Below, in pieces: positions 1-13,149 of a stretch of 64,000 bases of DNA; the stretch's first letter is position 1; each line of letters begins with the position of its first letter. Both the position numbers and the translations under genes were made by a program. The stretch covers positions 49,929,905 to 49,993,904 of the forward strand of contig NC_067312.1 in the NCBI RefSeq assembly GCF_020740795.1, read 5' to 3'. The notes below the pieces were generated by a model, which saw only the letters and a list, made by a program, of their open reading frames with translations, was not told the origin of the DNA and searched no databases. The stretch comes from Apus apus (taxonomy: Eukaryota; Chordata; Aves; Apodiformes; Apodidae).

Positions 1-1264
1 ATACAGAGCTAGTTTCTTCATCTTCCTTTCCTGTTTTCTTGGTCTTGTACATTCACGTGTGCCTCTGCCTTCCTATTTGCTGCACAGTTTCCAGCTGTGA
101 GGATATTAAGAGAAGAGAAGGAGCAGTCAGATTCCTTTGTTGGGGTGTAGGTGGTGGTGTTTTAAAATTCCTTGCAGCTCAGAGCATCTGTATTTGATAA
201 AAAAGAACCAACGCCCCACTATACAGTCTTATTTTATTGGGACATTTGAGACTAGAGTTTGATTTTTTATGTTGTCAAATATTTTAGACTTAGATTGTAT
301 CAAAGCCTATTATATATATAATGTACAAATATTGTAAGTGTTATATATATTTGTATTAAGATTGTACAAAAATAAATCAGCAAGTAGATGAAACTAGAAA
401 ATCTCTTTGAAAAATGAATAAAAACAACCAAACATCAAAACTAAGCAAAGTGTTTTGGTAGCTGCAAGAACTCCTGCATACATCTTACTGTTTTGGTTTT
501 ATTTGCTGATATTCCTTCACATTACATATGCACATATTTTTTTACTTTACCTAGAATAACTTTGAAGTAAAATGCTTATTATTTAATGTGTCTGCATTTA
601 AAAGATGTTAACTGCTTTTTTGTAGAAAAACCTGTTTCACATATCAGTGCTTTCCACTCTGGGATCCCTTACAAAACCAGTTTTGTTTGTTTGTTTGTTT
701 GTTTTTTAAGTAGCATCCTAATTTCTGGAGTAGGTTGTATGTATGTTCATAGTCCTGTGAACTTACAGCCACAATACCAAAACATAGAGTCCAAGTAGTC
801 TGAGCAGGATTATTTTGTGCAGCACAGAGGAAAAGGTATGCATGTTATTGATGTCTTGCTATAATTTCTAGTTTCTTCTTGACAGATTCTGACAGACTCG
901 GTTTTGGACAGGCTTTTATGCTGTTTGGGAATAAGTAGTTCATGTGGTAGGATCATTGGCTTCAGACTCAGACTTACTTGATCCACCTTAAATCTAACAC
1001 AAGGTTGCTGACCATTGTCAGTATTTTCCTCATTTTGAAAATCCTATGTCTGTAGTATGTCATCCTGTTAAAAGGAAGGGAAGAGCATGTGCACCATGTT
1101 GTAGCATCTTGATCTCATCTTCATTCTGTTGTGGTATAGTTATTTTGTGCTAGTGAGCCTTCTCCTTTGTAGTCTCGTTGCAGGTCTGCTAAAAAGTCAT
1201 CCATGTCACAGTACTGGTACAAGCAACATCTTTTTTTTTACCTATTTGTTGCTGCTAATCATGT

Positions 1265-1395
1265 AATAGAATCATAGAATGGTTAAGGTTAGAAGGGACC
1301 TTAAAGATCATCAGGATCCAGCCTCCCTGCTATGAACAGAAATACCTCACACTAGACCAGGCTGCACAAACCTCATCCAACCTGGTTTAACTCTT
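1265..1395 (-). mobile_element. CR1 LINE 3'-end fragment
   Basis: The left edge reads AATAGAATCATAGAAT, the reverse complement of the CR1 3' terminal octamer repeats (ATTCTATG type). It is followed by the usual 'GGTTAAGGTTAGAAGGGACC' segment. The element therefore lies on the minus strand, with its 3' end on the left, and is 5'-truncated after about 130 bp. Confidence 0.85.
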
Positions 1396-4370
1396 GGTTT
1401 TTTCTTTAATCTTTTGTTTTCGTGTGCATGCATACTCATAGTTCATTAGTACCATTGTTAATATTAGTCTGGCAAAACTGCTTAATGTGAAAAATTAAGT
1501 TAGAATTTTTGCGATAGTATTCTGTTGGTAGTTGATAAACCATGGGTTTATTTACTGGTACTGTTTATGTAAAATTAGGTAAATAAGAGTGAAAGCCCTG
1601 CATTGCATACGAATGATCCATTAGTTGAAAAGTGAAAGCACACTTATAAGGAAAATTAGTACTTTGGCATTTCTAAACCCTTTCATTTTTAATAGTGTGT
1701 CAAAGAGCTGCTCACTTCCTTAAAAAGAAAAATCTAGAATTGCAACAAATGCATGTTTACTCTTTTAAATACACAGTTTTGAGTTGCTGTGTTTGGATTT
1801 GTTTTGTTTATAATATAGAGAGGATTAAGATACTGGGCAGCCGGAGTTTCTTTAGAAACTCCAAATCTCTTTTGCTAGTCAACTGACCATATAAATCCTA
1901 AATTTTGTAAATACTTACAGGCGCAGCTGAAGGCAATTTCAATAATATTATTATAGCTTGTAAAACAATTATGCATATTGAATCATGGAGCTCCTTTGCT
2001 TTCGGTCACTCTTAATTGGTATGGCCAGAAACATTCTGTGTCTGCATGATTAATGTGTGTATGAATGTAAGAAGAACTAGGTGGAGTCTTTAAACAAACC
2101 GATACTTAACAAGGCTGTTTAATAAAGAACAGTGAAATACATGAAGGGCTGTTTTCAGGAGTTCAGTTATAGCAAGCTGCTCTTGTGGAGCTTCTGCTTA
2201 TGCATTACATTTTGTTGTCTACTTATTAAAATAATTCTGTCATGTTACTCAGACACTCCAGTACTATTATTTACGCTCCTGTAAGTCCAAAACAGGCAGT
2301 TGATTTCTGCTTTGTGATAATACTACAATTGTATAATTACTTCTGTAGCACTCACAGTGGTCAGAGCAGACCTTATTTCCTGCTTAGTGTTATTCCATGA
2401 ACTGGAGTAACAGGTAGCCATGTAGAATACAATGGACATTTCACAAATAAGGGAAGACATTACTTATTATGTAGTCATTTAGTTTTGCTTCAGTCATTTC
2501 ATAGTCTTAATTGGTCTGTTTATTTCATTTTTATCAATAATTATTATATTGGAGATAATGCTCTGGTGCTATGCTGCAAATAGTGATTAGGGCTTTTTAT
2601 ATTTAAGCTTGTTTTAAGAAGCATGTAAAGATATTCTGTAGCTGCAGTTCTACATGCAATGTTTTGTAGTAAAATCCCCTTAACACAGATTTGAAGGTAT
2701 TCATGTGGATGCTTTCCTGTGAAGGTCAATAGCTGGAACATTGCCCGTAGTGAATCTTAAAGGAAGAATTTACTAGTAAGAGTAGTTCTGTTACTTACAG
2801 GACAAAATCTTAAGCCTGTGTTGGTATAATAATGATGAGGATAATCAGATTTAACTTAAAATTACCTATCTTGTACAGAATTAGATGTCTATCGCTTTGC
2901 TCTTTTGCTTTATCTGCTAACAATATTTTCAGATCAGTATTGGACAGAGTATAAAAACCATTTTTGTCACCTCTATGCAAGGACACATAACAAGAAAACA
3001 GAACAAATTTATAATGTATTATTTCTAATTTTTTAATTATTGTGTTTAGCTTTTATTTTGATATCTTGCTATCTGTAGTCATTTGTTGTTTGAGAACAGG
3101 TATTTTGCTGTTGATTGTGGAGTGCAGTATCTAATTTGCACGCAGGTTTTATATGAATTCTGAAGAATACGAATTTAGACTCTCACTGATGTTGTTATAA
3201 CACTCTTTATAAATAGACCTTTCTCACTTAAGAATGTTCCTTCAGTGTTAGTATAGCTGTTTGAGAAGGTGTTTTGGGAGTTGTTTTTTTAGTACTTCAA
3301 ATGGAGTTTATCTGTCTTTACAGTTCTTCCTGCAGAAAGTTCTAAGAAATTCTTCAATTTTGGAATATTGGTTGATTGAGGGTTGGGTTTTGTTAGGATA
3401 GTCTTTTATGCACCTTTCCGTAAGCTTCCTTGATTTTCTTTTCTCATTCAAGTAATGCTGCAATTTGTCAAATTTGGAAGACTTCTACATTCATGAAGTC
3501 ATATAATCATACTAATTAAAAAGATGGTTCCTATGTTCATAGCAGTGAGTTCTCAGTATATAAACAAAATATTTTTTATCAGATTTTTGTATGTATTGGA
3601 GGGGAAAACTGCATAAAAATTATCATTCACTGTCCGCTGTAATTAGAATAATTCTGTTTACATGTCTAAGAAATATTTCAATTGAGTGTCTATCTTCTTT
3701 CTCACTGGCAATGCTTACTTTTTGCAGCCTATCAGACTAAATCAGTAACCTCACAGATTAAAGGAAGGAGGATCATTACCCAGTCCAGTTTCCCATAGTA
3801 TTGTGTCCATATAAGATTTTGGAGTTTAAAATTCAGTATCCCAAGATTTGCTGTCAGACTTTGGAGATGTTCTGTCTTTTACCATCTTTTGTAAAAGACA
3901 GGGTATTTCAGATCAGTTTTGGAATCAAGGGCATCCAGTCAGCTATTGATTTTCCATCTGTTTGTTACCCAGCCTGGGAGTAAAGGTCATGCCAACAGCG
4001 CTTTTGGTGTGCTCAGGATGCAGTATTTGCTTGCTCACCTGAGGGGTGCTTTTGGGCCCAACATGAGAGCATTCATTGCATTGTGAGTAAAAAAGATGAC
4101 TCACCTTTGCTTTCATCCTTGCACTTTAACAATGTGTTTTGGCAGTCTAATTTTAAATACCTAGATGATTCACAGTTTTGGATTATATGATTTATGCAAA
4201 CCCTTTATTACTCCTCCAAATTGAAATAAGAATTTTATATGCTCTAAACAGACTGAATTTTGCTGTTAAAAATTGCAATAAATTTTTCACTGAAGAAAGA
4301 ATGTATCAGATAATTTTATTCACCTGTTTAATTTGAATAGGAGCATTAAGAAAATTGGAAGTCGGTAACT

Positions 4371-4960
4371 AGCAGTGTATGCCAGGAGTCAGTACTGCTT
4401 CACATCTTCACTGATGAGCAGTAGAGTAAATCCTCAACAAGCTTGATACCATAATGGGAGGAGGGTCTGATACACCTGAGGATTGTGCTATTGTCCAAAC
4501 GGACTTGGACAGGCTGGAAAAATGGGCTGACAGGAACCTCATGAAATTCAACAAGGGGAATTGCAAAGTCCTGCACCTGGGAAGGAACAGCCCCAGGCAC
4601 CAGAACAGGCTGGGGCTGCCCAGCTGGAAAGCAGCTTGGCAGGAAAGGCCCTGGGCCTCCCAGTGGACACAATTTTGAGCATGCACCAGTAAAATGCCCT
4701 TGCTGCAAAGAGGGCAGAATCCTGGGCTGCATTAAACAGAACACCACCAGCAGATCAAAGGAGATCATCCTTCCCTTCTACTCATCGTTGTTGAGGCCAC
4801 ACCTGGAGTGCTGGGTCCAGTACTGATCTCCCCAGTGCAAGGGACATGGACATACTGGAGAGAGTCCCACAAAGGGCCACTAAGATGATGAAGGGACTGA
4901 AGCATCTCTGACATGAGGAAAGGCTGAGAGAGCTTTGATTTTTCAACCTGGAGAAGTCAC
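4371..4960 (+). mobile_element. CR1 LINE fragment (RT C-terminal part and 3' region)
   Basis: It begins in the reverse-transcriptase region (a degenerate 'GVRQE...FNIFI' equivalent). It continues through the conserved CR1 segment encoding DLDRLEKWADRNLMKFNKG (readable at about 4505-4562) and on to the 'HLEYCVQ' and 'RAT.M' equivalents near 4800-4890. Frameshifts and stops show it is dead. It stops about 150 bp short of the CR1 3' terminus, so it is truncated at both ends. Confidence 0.85.
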
Positions 4961-5421
4961 AGTAATAGTTTTTAACCTTCAGTTGCCTGCATCAAACATG
5001 CAGTTAATATTACCTAAGAAGTAAAACACTTTGTTACCCCTTATGTAACTACTAGGAAATAACCTCTTCATTAATTATCTTTATAAAACCTTACAGCAAC
5101 CATTTTGCAATTAGAGAGGTATATTTATCAATATTAACAATTTTCATATAAATATGTGTTTAATGTGTACTATTGAAGATTTTGGGTGCGTCAAAAACAT
5201 GCTTTGGAGTTTTCACTTTCAAGCACCTGGTGTTGAAGGGATATTATGGAAACTGTATTTTGAAATGCGAGTGCCTTCCTTTTTCTTAAGCAAATCTCAA
5301 ACTGATGGGTTGAGAGGAGCAGCTAATAGCTGCATTGTTTTTGGTCTCACACCCCTAACGAGAGATAAAGGTGAGTAATGTATCTTGTTATGTCTCACTG
5401 TCCATCTGTCTGTTTTTTTAG

Positions 5422-5545
5422 GAGGTGATTTCCTGTCCTTTTTAAGAAAAAAGAAGGATGAGCTAAAAACCAAACAGCTGGTGAAATTTTCATTAGATGC
5501 TGCTTCTGGTATGGCATATCTTGAATCTAAAAATTGTATACATAG
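5422..5545 (+). CDS. FER: FER tyrosine kinase, coding exon (kinase hinge to HR of HRD)
   Basis: This 124-bp exon lies between TTTTTTTAG and GTAAGG. It starts with two bases that complete a glycine codon and ends with two bases of the catalytic-loop arginine. The encoded peptide starts [16 protein letters not shown] and ends with [12 protein letters not shown], which are the hinge, helix D, helix E and the start of the catalytic loop of FES/FER-family kinases. The charged RKKKDELK stretch fits FER rather than FES. FER is a cytoplasmic non-receptor tyrosine kinase (F-BAR, FX, SH2, kinase). It phosphorylates cortactin and catenin-complex proteins in adhesion and growth-factor signalling. Earlier exons are outside the window. 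The exon call rests on protein similarity recalled from the family plus matching splice sites and phases. Confidence 0.95.
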
Positions 5546-7110
5546 GTAAGGAACTTACTTTTTCTCACTATTTTAATTCTGATAATTGGAAATGATAGGT
5601 ATTTAAGTGCATGTGGTGTTTATTATCAACAGGAGGGATCCCTACAATTAACAAAAAACCCAACAAGCAACGAAAAAAAGCCACATATTTTCTGAAAGGA
5701 AGTAATTACTGCTTTTCTAATTCAAAACTGTTCTGTTTATTTGGGTAAGAATTAAGCACTAAATTTTGTTTCTACTAATATAATCTAATAATGAGTTTTC
5801 ACCATAATAATTTGTATTATAAGGAGCATAACTCATACAATGACAATGAATCATGGCAAAAAGCAATCTGTGAGGTTTATGTACTGTCTGAGATTTACCA
5901 ATGTTTGCATGACCAACAAAGAAGTTAAGTTACCTTTAACTGTGTTTCAAAAAATTCCACAGGTTTCTTAGCTAATAAAGGGAGAAAAATTAGAGTTCTG
6001 TATATTAAAATATTAATTACCTGGACTCCTTTCTCTAAAATATGAAAGATTATCAGGCATTATGCTTTTGGCGTACCTTATTTCTGTTCCTACCGTTCTT
6101 GTAGTTTCGTCTCCACTCCAGTTTGACTCCACAGTGGAGCTGCTCATACTCAGTGCGTATCAGAGGGAATGTACTTAATTCCCACCTATTTTTTCCTCAG
6201 AATTTCAAAGTATGCCCTGCTACAATGATAAATCTGAAATATGAGACATGATAATGTCTCTTAATAATTATGGACATGATAATCTAACTTACAGAAAAAG
6301 TGTGAAGAACAAGTTTTCATTTGTAGTACTCATCACTTTTGCTTTGCATTGTACAGTACCTGCAGATGAACTGTGTGCCACTTTCATAGTCAGCCCATTT
6401 CATATTTAACACCATTCTGATGAATGCTCTTATTGATGACCTGAGTGGCATTTCTCTTAAATTTTTAACTGAATTGTTCAGTTGCAATTGTGCAGGTGAA
6501 GAAGTAGGTTTATCTTTAAAAACATTGTTCCAATGAGAGTAAGCTCAAAATTTATTTGTAAAGCCTTACAGTATTATTGTTTAATTTTTTTTTTCCTCTT
6601 TTTTTCTTTGACTTGATTTAAGGAAGCTTAAATAGAGTAGTAATCTTATGCCATTTCCAAACTTAGAAAATTATTCTGAAGTTAATTGAAACACTTTGGC
6701 AAGATTATAATATATAAGAAATACGGAAAGGGAAAAGAAAAGGAAAAGGGAAGGGAAGAGACGTAACTCAGGGAAAAAGGAGTGTAAGCCCCATGGGGAA
6801 GAACAGGATTCTGTCATGGTAGAATCTGTTTCAGCCTGGCTCTGTTTGCAAAGAAAATAATGGCATAAAAATCAGAGCAAGTAACAACATTAGTAGTTTA
6901 CATAACCCATATATATGGTCTAGTGAATATTAATTTCTGTAACTGTCAGTCAGTGTCAAATCAGAAGTGGCTGTTTACAACTCCTGTATTCTTAGAAAAT
7001 AAAACAAAGAGGAGAAGTAATAACTGAATAAATGTTATTAGGACTGTATTGTGTAATGTCTTAGTTTGTAATTGCAGTTACTGACAAACATACAGTATTT
7101 ATTCATTGAA

Positions 7111-7592
7111 TTACAGAATCATAAAATCATAGAATATGCTCAGCTGGAAGGGGCCCATCAGAATCATCGAGTCCAACTCCTGTCCCTGTGTCAGGCACCC
7201 CAAGAATCACACCATGTGCCTGAGAGCATCATCAAAATGCTTCTTGAACTCAGGCAGCCTTTGTGCTGTGACCACTTCCCTGGAGAGCTTGTTTCAGTGC
7301 TCATCCACCCTCTGGGTGAAAAACCTTTTCCTGATATCCAACCTAAACCTCTTCTGATTCAGCTTCCTGACATTTCCCCAAGTCCTGTCATTGGTCACAG
7401 GACTGAAGAGATCAGTACCTGCCCCATCTCTTCCCCTTGTGAGGAAGCCAGAGTCTGCAATGAGGTCACCCCTCAGCCTCCTTTTCTCCAAGCTGAACAA
7501 TCCAAGTGTCCTTAGCTCATAAGTCATCCCTTCCAGACCCTTCACCATCCTCGTGGCTCTCCTTTGGACACTCTCCAATAGCTTGATGTTTT
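7111..7592 (-). mobile_element. CR1 LINE 3' fragment
   Basis: It starts with TTACAGAATCATAAAATCATAG (degenerate CR1 3' terminal repeats, reversed) and runs through the 3' region. The minus-strand frame at 7294-7578 still shows the CR1 hallmark '[21 protein letters not shown]', then [13 protein letters not shown] and [18 protein letters not shown]. It is a 5'-truncated insertion of about 480 bp. Confidence 0.9.
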
Positions 7593-8338
7593 TTTTATGC
7601 CTGCAAAGTATAAATCACTTTAGAAACAATTATTTTTTGCAGAAGTGCTATCCCCACCTCCTCTTGTGTTTTTAACTCTAGAGAAGGGGTTTCCCTGCTT
7701 ACCTCTGTGGATTAGTACTGTTCTAACTACCATAGATGGCAATGTGGCTTCAGGGAGTCTCTGAGAGGTGCATTGGCCATTACCAGTGAATAGAAAGAGC
7801 TTGTGTAAAGGTGTGTTTGCAAAGGTGACAGGGATTTGGAGAATATCTTTCAGAGTCAACATATATGTAGCAATGTCTTACTGTATGAAGATTTCATTGT
7901 TTCATAGTTTTCAGTCAGCTATATACAAATAGGTCATATAGGTCTCAAGACAGGAAAAAGAGCTACAATCTAATCCATTTTGGTAGTGCCATAGACTTGC
8001 CAATACACACAGCCTGGGTTACATATATTATGGTACAAGTACTGTACATTTTAAGTTTCAAAATATTCACAAAATTTGTTTAAGATAAGTATGTTATTTT
8101 TTTTGTCAGAAAATTCATCAACTAGAATTGGTTCTCAGATAAAAAAAAATAATTGTAAGAAAATTAACTAACTGAAACTAGCAGAAGTATTTTTCTGTCT
8201 TTCACTTAGCTACTGTGCTCCTTTATAGTGTTCTGCACACAGTTTCACTGCTTTATTTGAGAAGTAGATTGATTTTTATCTTGTTTAAGAGCTTTCACAG
8301 ATACATTAAGAACCGGTTTAGTTTTCTAAATAATGTAA

Positions 8339-8845
8339 TGTGAGCCTCATGAGGTTCAACAAAGCCAAGTGCAAGATCCTGACCCTGAGTTGGGGCAATG
8401 CCCAGTATAAATACAGGCTGAGGGATGAAGGGATTGAGAGCAGTCCTAATAAGAAGGATTTGGAGGTGTTGGTGAATGAAAAATTGGATGAGCCAGCAAT
8501 GTGCGCTCACAGCCTGGAGTGCCTGGGCTGCATAAAAAGAAGTGTGACCAGCAATATAAAGGCGTTGATTCTCACCCTCTACTCTGCTTTCATGAGACTC
8601 TACTTGGAGTACTGTGTCCAGTTCTGGAGCCCGCAACACAGGAAGGACGTGGAACTGTTGGAGTAAGTCCAGAGGAGGGTCGCAAAAGTGATCAGAGTGA
8701 AGAAAGGCTGAGAGAGTTGGGGTTGTTCAGCTCTAGGGAAACCTTCTTGCAGCTTTTCAGCAAACAAAGGTGCTTTATAAGTAAGACCAGGAAATTTTTT
8801 TTTACCTGTAGTGACAGGACATGAGGCAATGGTTTCAAATTGAAA
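8339..8845 (+). mobile_element. CR1 LINE fragment
   Basis: The forward frame reads SLMRFNKAKCKILTLSWGN, then CIKRSVTSNIKALILTLYSA and LEYCVQFWSPQHRKDVELLE, which is standard CR1 ORF2 C-terminal sequence. A stop follows the last motif, there are frameshifts, and an internal deletion lies after 8745. The terminal ATTCTATG repeats are not seen, so the copy is damaged at both ends. Confidence 0.9.
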
Positions 8846-9724
8846 TGCACCTAAGTGCATTAGATATAATTTCCCATGCTGAAAGATTGGCGTTCAATTC
8901 AACTGGGAAAGAAGTAGGGCCTTAGATGATAATGACTGCTTTTGCTAAACTTCAGTACATTTTTTAACAAGTTGCTGCAAACATTACCACGAAGCTACAG
9001 CACTATTTCTCCATTTACTGTATTTTGGAGTTCAAAGTTTCGTATTAAATACACTCAGAAGGTTCAGACACCCCCTTGTCAGATGCCGTTGGATGCCAAG
9101 TACTTCACAGCCGGGAGATGCAAACCATGTTTATGGCTGATTATATCACTGCTGGTGGTTCAACAGAATTTTTATACTGTGTTTTTGATCATATGTACCA
9201 AAAAGAAAGATGGACTGCAGGATTTCATTTTTGCAGTGAGTAAAGCGGTATTAGTGGTAGCTGATAAGCAATGAATTAAATTATAGGATAAGACAGAAGC
9301 AGAAGGAGATGGACTGAGGAGTAGATGAAGAATGCAATCAACTAAATACCATTCACCTCAGAAATGAGGTATTGGGTTCTTTGAGCATAGCTCATAGACC
9401 AGAGAGTAAGCATGTGTCAGCGTTTGTTTAGAAAACCCAGAACATGCTTTTTTGCACACTATTTTATTGTCTTTGGGGTGTAGAACTTCTCATGTTTCAT
9501 TTCCTATAGCAGAAAATTCTAATTAGTATTTCTAGAAAAAGAAATATATGTTGCACTATGATATAAAGTGTTAGTTCAGTATTTTATTGGTTTCCTGATA
9601 CTGAGTCTTGACATTCAAAGGAGTATACTCCAGTTGTCTCAAAGAGTGAACAACTTTGATTTTAATAAAGACAAATTTTAAGCTGTATGTTAATGGTAAT
9701 GAAAAATAAATTCATAAATTAAGA

Positions 9725-10303
9725 GGAGTGTCTCCAGCAGATTGAGGGAGGTTCTCCTCCCCCTCTGCTTGGCCCTTGTAACACCACATCAGGAGTACTG
9801 TGTCCAGTTCTGGGCTCCCCAGTTCAAGAGGGACAGGGAATCTACTTGAGAGAGTCCAACAGAGGGCTACAAGGATGATTAAGGGACTGGAACACCTGCC
9901 TTGTGAGGAAAAGCTGAGAGACCTGGGGTTTTCAGTCTAGAGAGGAGAAGACTGAGGGGGGAATCTAATTAATGTTGATAAATACATGAGGGCTGGGCAT
10001 CAAGAAGGCAGGGACAAGCTCTTTTTACTTGTGCCCTGTGATAGGATGATGGGCAATGAACTCAAACTCAAGCACAGGAAGTTCCACCTCAACATGAGGA
10101 AGAACTTCTTTACTGTGAGGGTTACAGAGCACTGGAGCAGGCTTCCCAGAGGTTGTGGAGTCTCCTCTGGAGATTTTCAAGACCTGTCTGGATGCCTTTC
10201 TGAGTGATCTGCCCTAGTTTTTTTGGTCCTGCTCTGGCAGGAGGTTGGACTCGATGATCCTTGGAGGTCCCTTCCAACCCCTTATGTTTCTGTGATTCTG
10301 TAG
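9725..10303 (+). mobile_element. CR1 LINE 3' fragment with terminal repeats
   Basis: It begins in the CR1 C-terminal ORF2 region (equivalent of '[32 protein letters not shown]'). It proceeds through HRKFHLNMRKNFFTVRVTEHW (about 10069-10131) and ends with 'GGTTGGACTCGATGATCCTT...TTTCTGTGATTCTGT', the CR1 3' terminus. This is a typical 5'-truncated insertion in the FER sense direction. Confidence 0.92.
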
Positions 10304-11739
10304 ACATCATGAAGAAATTTCAAGTAAGACAACAGGGAAGAAAGAACTTGAAAAATGCATCTATGGTGGATCTAACTGCAGGATCTGTAGAAGCTCGTAA
10401 TGAAGCACTGAGAATTAAATTATACTAATACTGTTTTGCCCCCTAGAAGAGCAAGTTATTAAAAGTGCAAAGTAACAGAACTTTCAGTGGGGCTTAGAAG
10501 GGTTTTCAGTATCACTCAATCTGCTAAATACTCTTGGTTTCTGTGTACTCCAAGAACCGACTCCTCACAAGAACTGTGAAAAGAACACGACAGTCTTTTA
10601 GAAAGACTATGAGTAGAGTGAAGATAAAAGGGAAAGAAAAGCTCACATCTAAGTATTTTCTAAATAAATGAAAGAGCCCACCTTACATATAAGAAAGAAA
10701 AAAATGCAAATTTTCTTAAGTCTGAAGTAAACACATTAAGTGCTTAAAAGACTTTATTAACACAAATGATATAATAAAGTAGCTTCAGAAGTGTGAGAAT
10801 TCTAGCTAAAAGCAGAAAAAGGTATTAATCCTGTGAGAGTCATTACCAGCACTACTTCCTTTACTTGGCTATTTGTAGCTTTATTCATAAGTTTTGTCAT
10901 AATGCATCCTTTGCTATCTTGTTAGTAGCTTGGCACTCGCTATTTAATAACATTTTACTGATGTTCTTTGTAAGGTGGCAATAAAAATGCTTCTCTATTC
11001 AATACAAAAAGAAAAAAGGAGTTTGCCTGGAAAGACTGATGGTGGATGTGAGAGTTGTGTCCATCTGCACACCCCATGGGCCATTAGGTAACTGCTGGCC
11101 CATGATTCCTCACTTGCCACTTGTGTGCAGCATGACAGCCTGAGTGGTATCATTCTGTGACCCACGGCCAGCTAATATCTTGGAAACCACTGTTCCATGG
11201 CTTTGTGTGGCTTTGGTCTTTCAGAAGATCCAGTGTTAATCTTACATACATCCTGAACATAGTATCACAATCTTTACCAACTTTCTCAAACACCTGTTTG
11301 ATTGTCATGAAATTAATTTTGTGAATTTCCAGTAATGATGACAAATCCTTCTTCTAGATGACTCTGAAAGAAAAAGAAAATTGTCACTTACAAAACAGGC
11401 AAAAATATGTGAACTGAGTGTAATCTTTGTGTACAAGTGTGATACTATTTATGATGTATTTTACCTAATAATCAGACTTGTCTATGAGGAATAAACCTAA
11501 GGTATCTCAGTATACAGCTGCTTCTTAATCTGACTCAGAACATGTTTAAATGCTAGGTCAGACTCAGGCAGGAGCATGTCAGATAGGAAGATGTCCATGA
11601 TTCTAATTAATTCTGTAAAAAGGGACCACACCTTTGAGGCTCTGTCAGAGAGGAACAGACTGGACAGGTGACCCAGATTGACCAAATGGAGTACTCAATC
11701 CCATACATGTCCTACTTGATATAAAGAGATCATGAATGC

Positions 11740-12010
11740 CACCCTCTCTTCATCTGTGGCTGCTGCCCTGTGAGGACTCTGTCAGTTCTTCTGCCTTTGG
11801 TCCTGATCTATGTGTTCCTGAAGTTGTGCATTCCTGAATCCGTTTTCCGTCTTCTGCTGAGTCCAGGACTCCAGTCTGGGACTTTTCGAGGGCCTTCCCT
11901 GCAGCCTCGGTGGTGCCCTGAGCGTTACCTGGGTGTGGTGCTGGGGTGGGGGGAGAGGTTCAGGGGCAGAGAGTCATGATGTTGATTTTGTAAATATTTG
12001 TTGCTCCAGG
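11740..12010. other. GC-rich segment of probable repeat origin, unidentified
   Basis: A sharp rise in GC content, with a G-run (GGGGTGGGGGGAGAGG near 11944), stands out in an AT-rich intron. The segment around 11876-11935 (GGGACTTTTCGAGGGCC, then a CAGCCTCGGTGGTG motif) resembles a dispersed avian repeat I have seen, possibly LTR-derived. I cannot name the family. A small plus-strand frame (11770-11979) through it has no recognisable product. Confidence 0.3.
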
Positions 12011-12222
12011 TGAGGCTCAAACTCATAACTTTGGCATTGTAAGTCCTGAGTGTATGCAAAGTTCTAGGTTAATTTCTTCCAAGAGTAATCAGTCCAGTTT
12101 GTATGCACCAAAATAATTCAAAATAATGCAATGAATGTGAATTAATTGCTCAGAAGATTAATTTCAAAACTATGCTACACCTCCAATGCAAAACATTAAA
12201 GCTAATGCAGTTCTGGAATATT

Positions 12223-12535
12223 AATAGAATCATAGACTCATAGAATAGTTAAGGTTGGAAGGGACCTTAAAGATACCAGGCTCCAACCTCCCTGCTATGA
12301 GCAGGGACACCTCACACTAGGCCAGGCTGCACAAAGCCTCATCCTACCTGGCCTTAAACAGCTCTAGGAAGGAGGCATCCACAGCTTCCCAAGGCAACCT
12401 ATTCCAGTGCCTTACTACCCTCATGGTGAATAATTTCTTCCTGGTATCTAACCAAATCTCTCTTTTTTCAGTTTAAAAGTATTCCCCCTTGTCCTATCAC
12501 TACCCACTCTGGTGAAAAGTTTCTCCCTATCTTTC
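12223..12535 (-). mobile_element. CR1 LINE 3' fragment
   Basis: The left edge AATAGAATCATAGACTCATAG is the reversed CR1 3' terminus. It is followed by 'GTTAAGGTTGGAAGGGACC' and the 'CTTCCTGGTATCTAACC' and 'CCCCCTTGTCCTATCACTAC' segments. About 310 bp remain of this 5'-truncated copy. It is similar in make-up to the copy at 1265-1395. Confidence 0.9.
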
Positions 12536-13149
12536 ACAGAATACATTCACATTTACGTAAGACAAGCTGTTTGTGAGCTATTTAAGCTGAAAGCAAACAA
12601 AGTAAATTTATTTTTAAAATGCTTTGCCCATTATGTTCCTAATGTCACAGATCTAATTCTGTTGCTTAACATTTTTCTCCCTTCAGACTTTTTCTGTATT
12701 TTATTACATTAAAATGGGAATGCTAATGTATATTTTATTATGTAGTATTTTAATACCTTGTGAAAATTATTGAATGTAATATACGGTAAGTATGTTAATA
12801 ATATATTATTAGCATGTATCATTATTCCAAATGTATGCTGTAGAGAAGCCACAATAGGTCTTTTATCAGGTATTAAAACAGGCTGCCTACTTACCTAAAA
12901 AAAAAGGTTGAGATGGAGGGAGGGAGAGGAAGGCTGATGATTTTCTGAGCTTCTCATCCATCATTGAGGCAGAATTCCTTTTCCTGTAATACTGGGTAGC
13001 TTTTAATTTTTGATGGAAACTAATGCTAAGATAAGAAGGACAGAGAGAAAGAGACAGTTCTCATTTCGCCCTATCTTTCATAATTACGGGAACATGTATT
13101 GTGGTGCTGCTTCTTATTCTGTACTCCATAAAATCAGATTCATTAATCT

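Larger units (their letters stand above)
1..5421 (+). other. FER: FER intron (3' part), AT-rich
   Basis: No exon is recognisable here. The kinase N-lobe exon that should precede 5422 (ATP-binding loop, VAVK lysine) was looked for and not seen, so it probably lies upstream of the window. The stretch is AT-rich with frequent stops in all frames. It contains two CR1 fragments (1265-1395 and 4371-4960) and a short TTTG run near 681-706. Small reading frames here have no recognisable similarity. Confidence 0.7.

Noticed and set aside
4400..4768. Minus-strand 122-codon frame and similar frames over CR1 copies
   Set aside because: They are antisense shadows of CR1 ORF2 sequence and are Pro/Leu-rich because of the CR1 base composition.
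7676..7862. Possible additional FER exon in the 8-kb intron
   Set aside because: The phases and protein sequence of the exons at 5422 and 13599 join directly as HR/DLAARN, leaving no room for another exon.
8942..9274. 110-codon plus-strand frame in a FER intron
   Set aside because: No recognisable similarity, no splice signals or promoter. It is probably chance or a decayed repeat.
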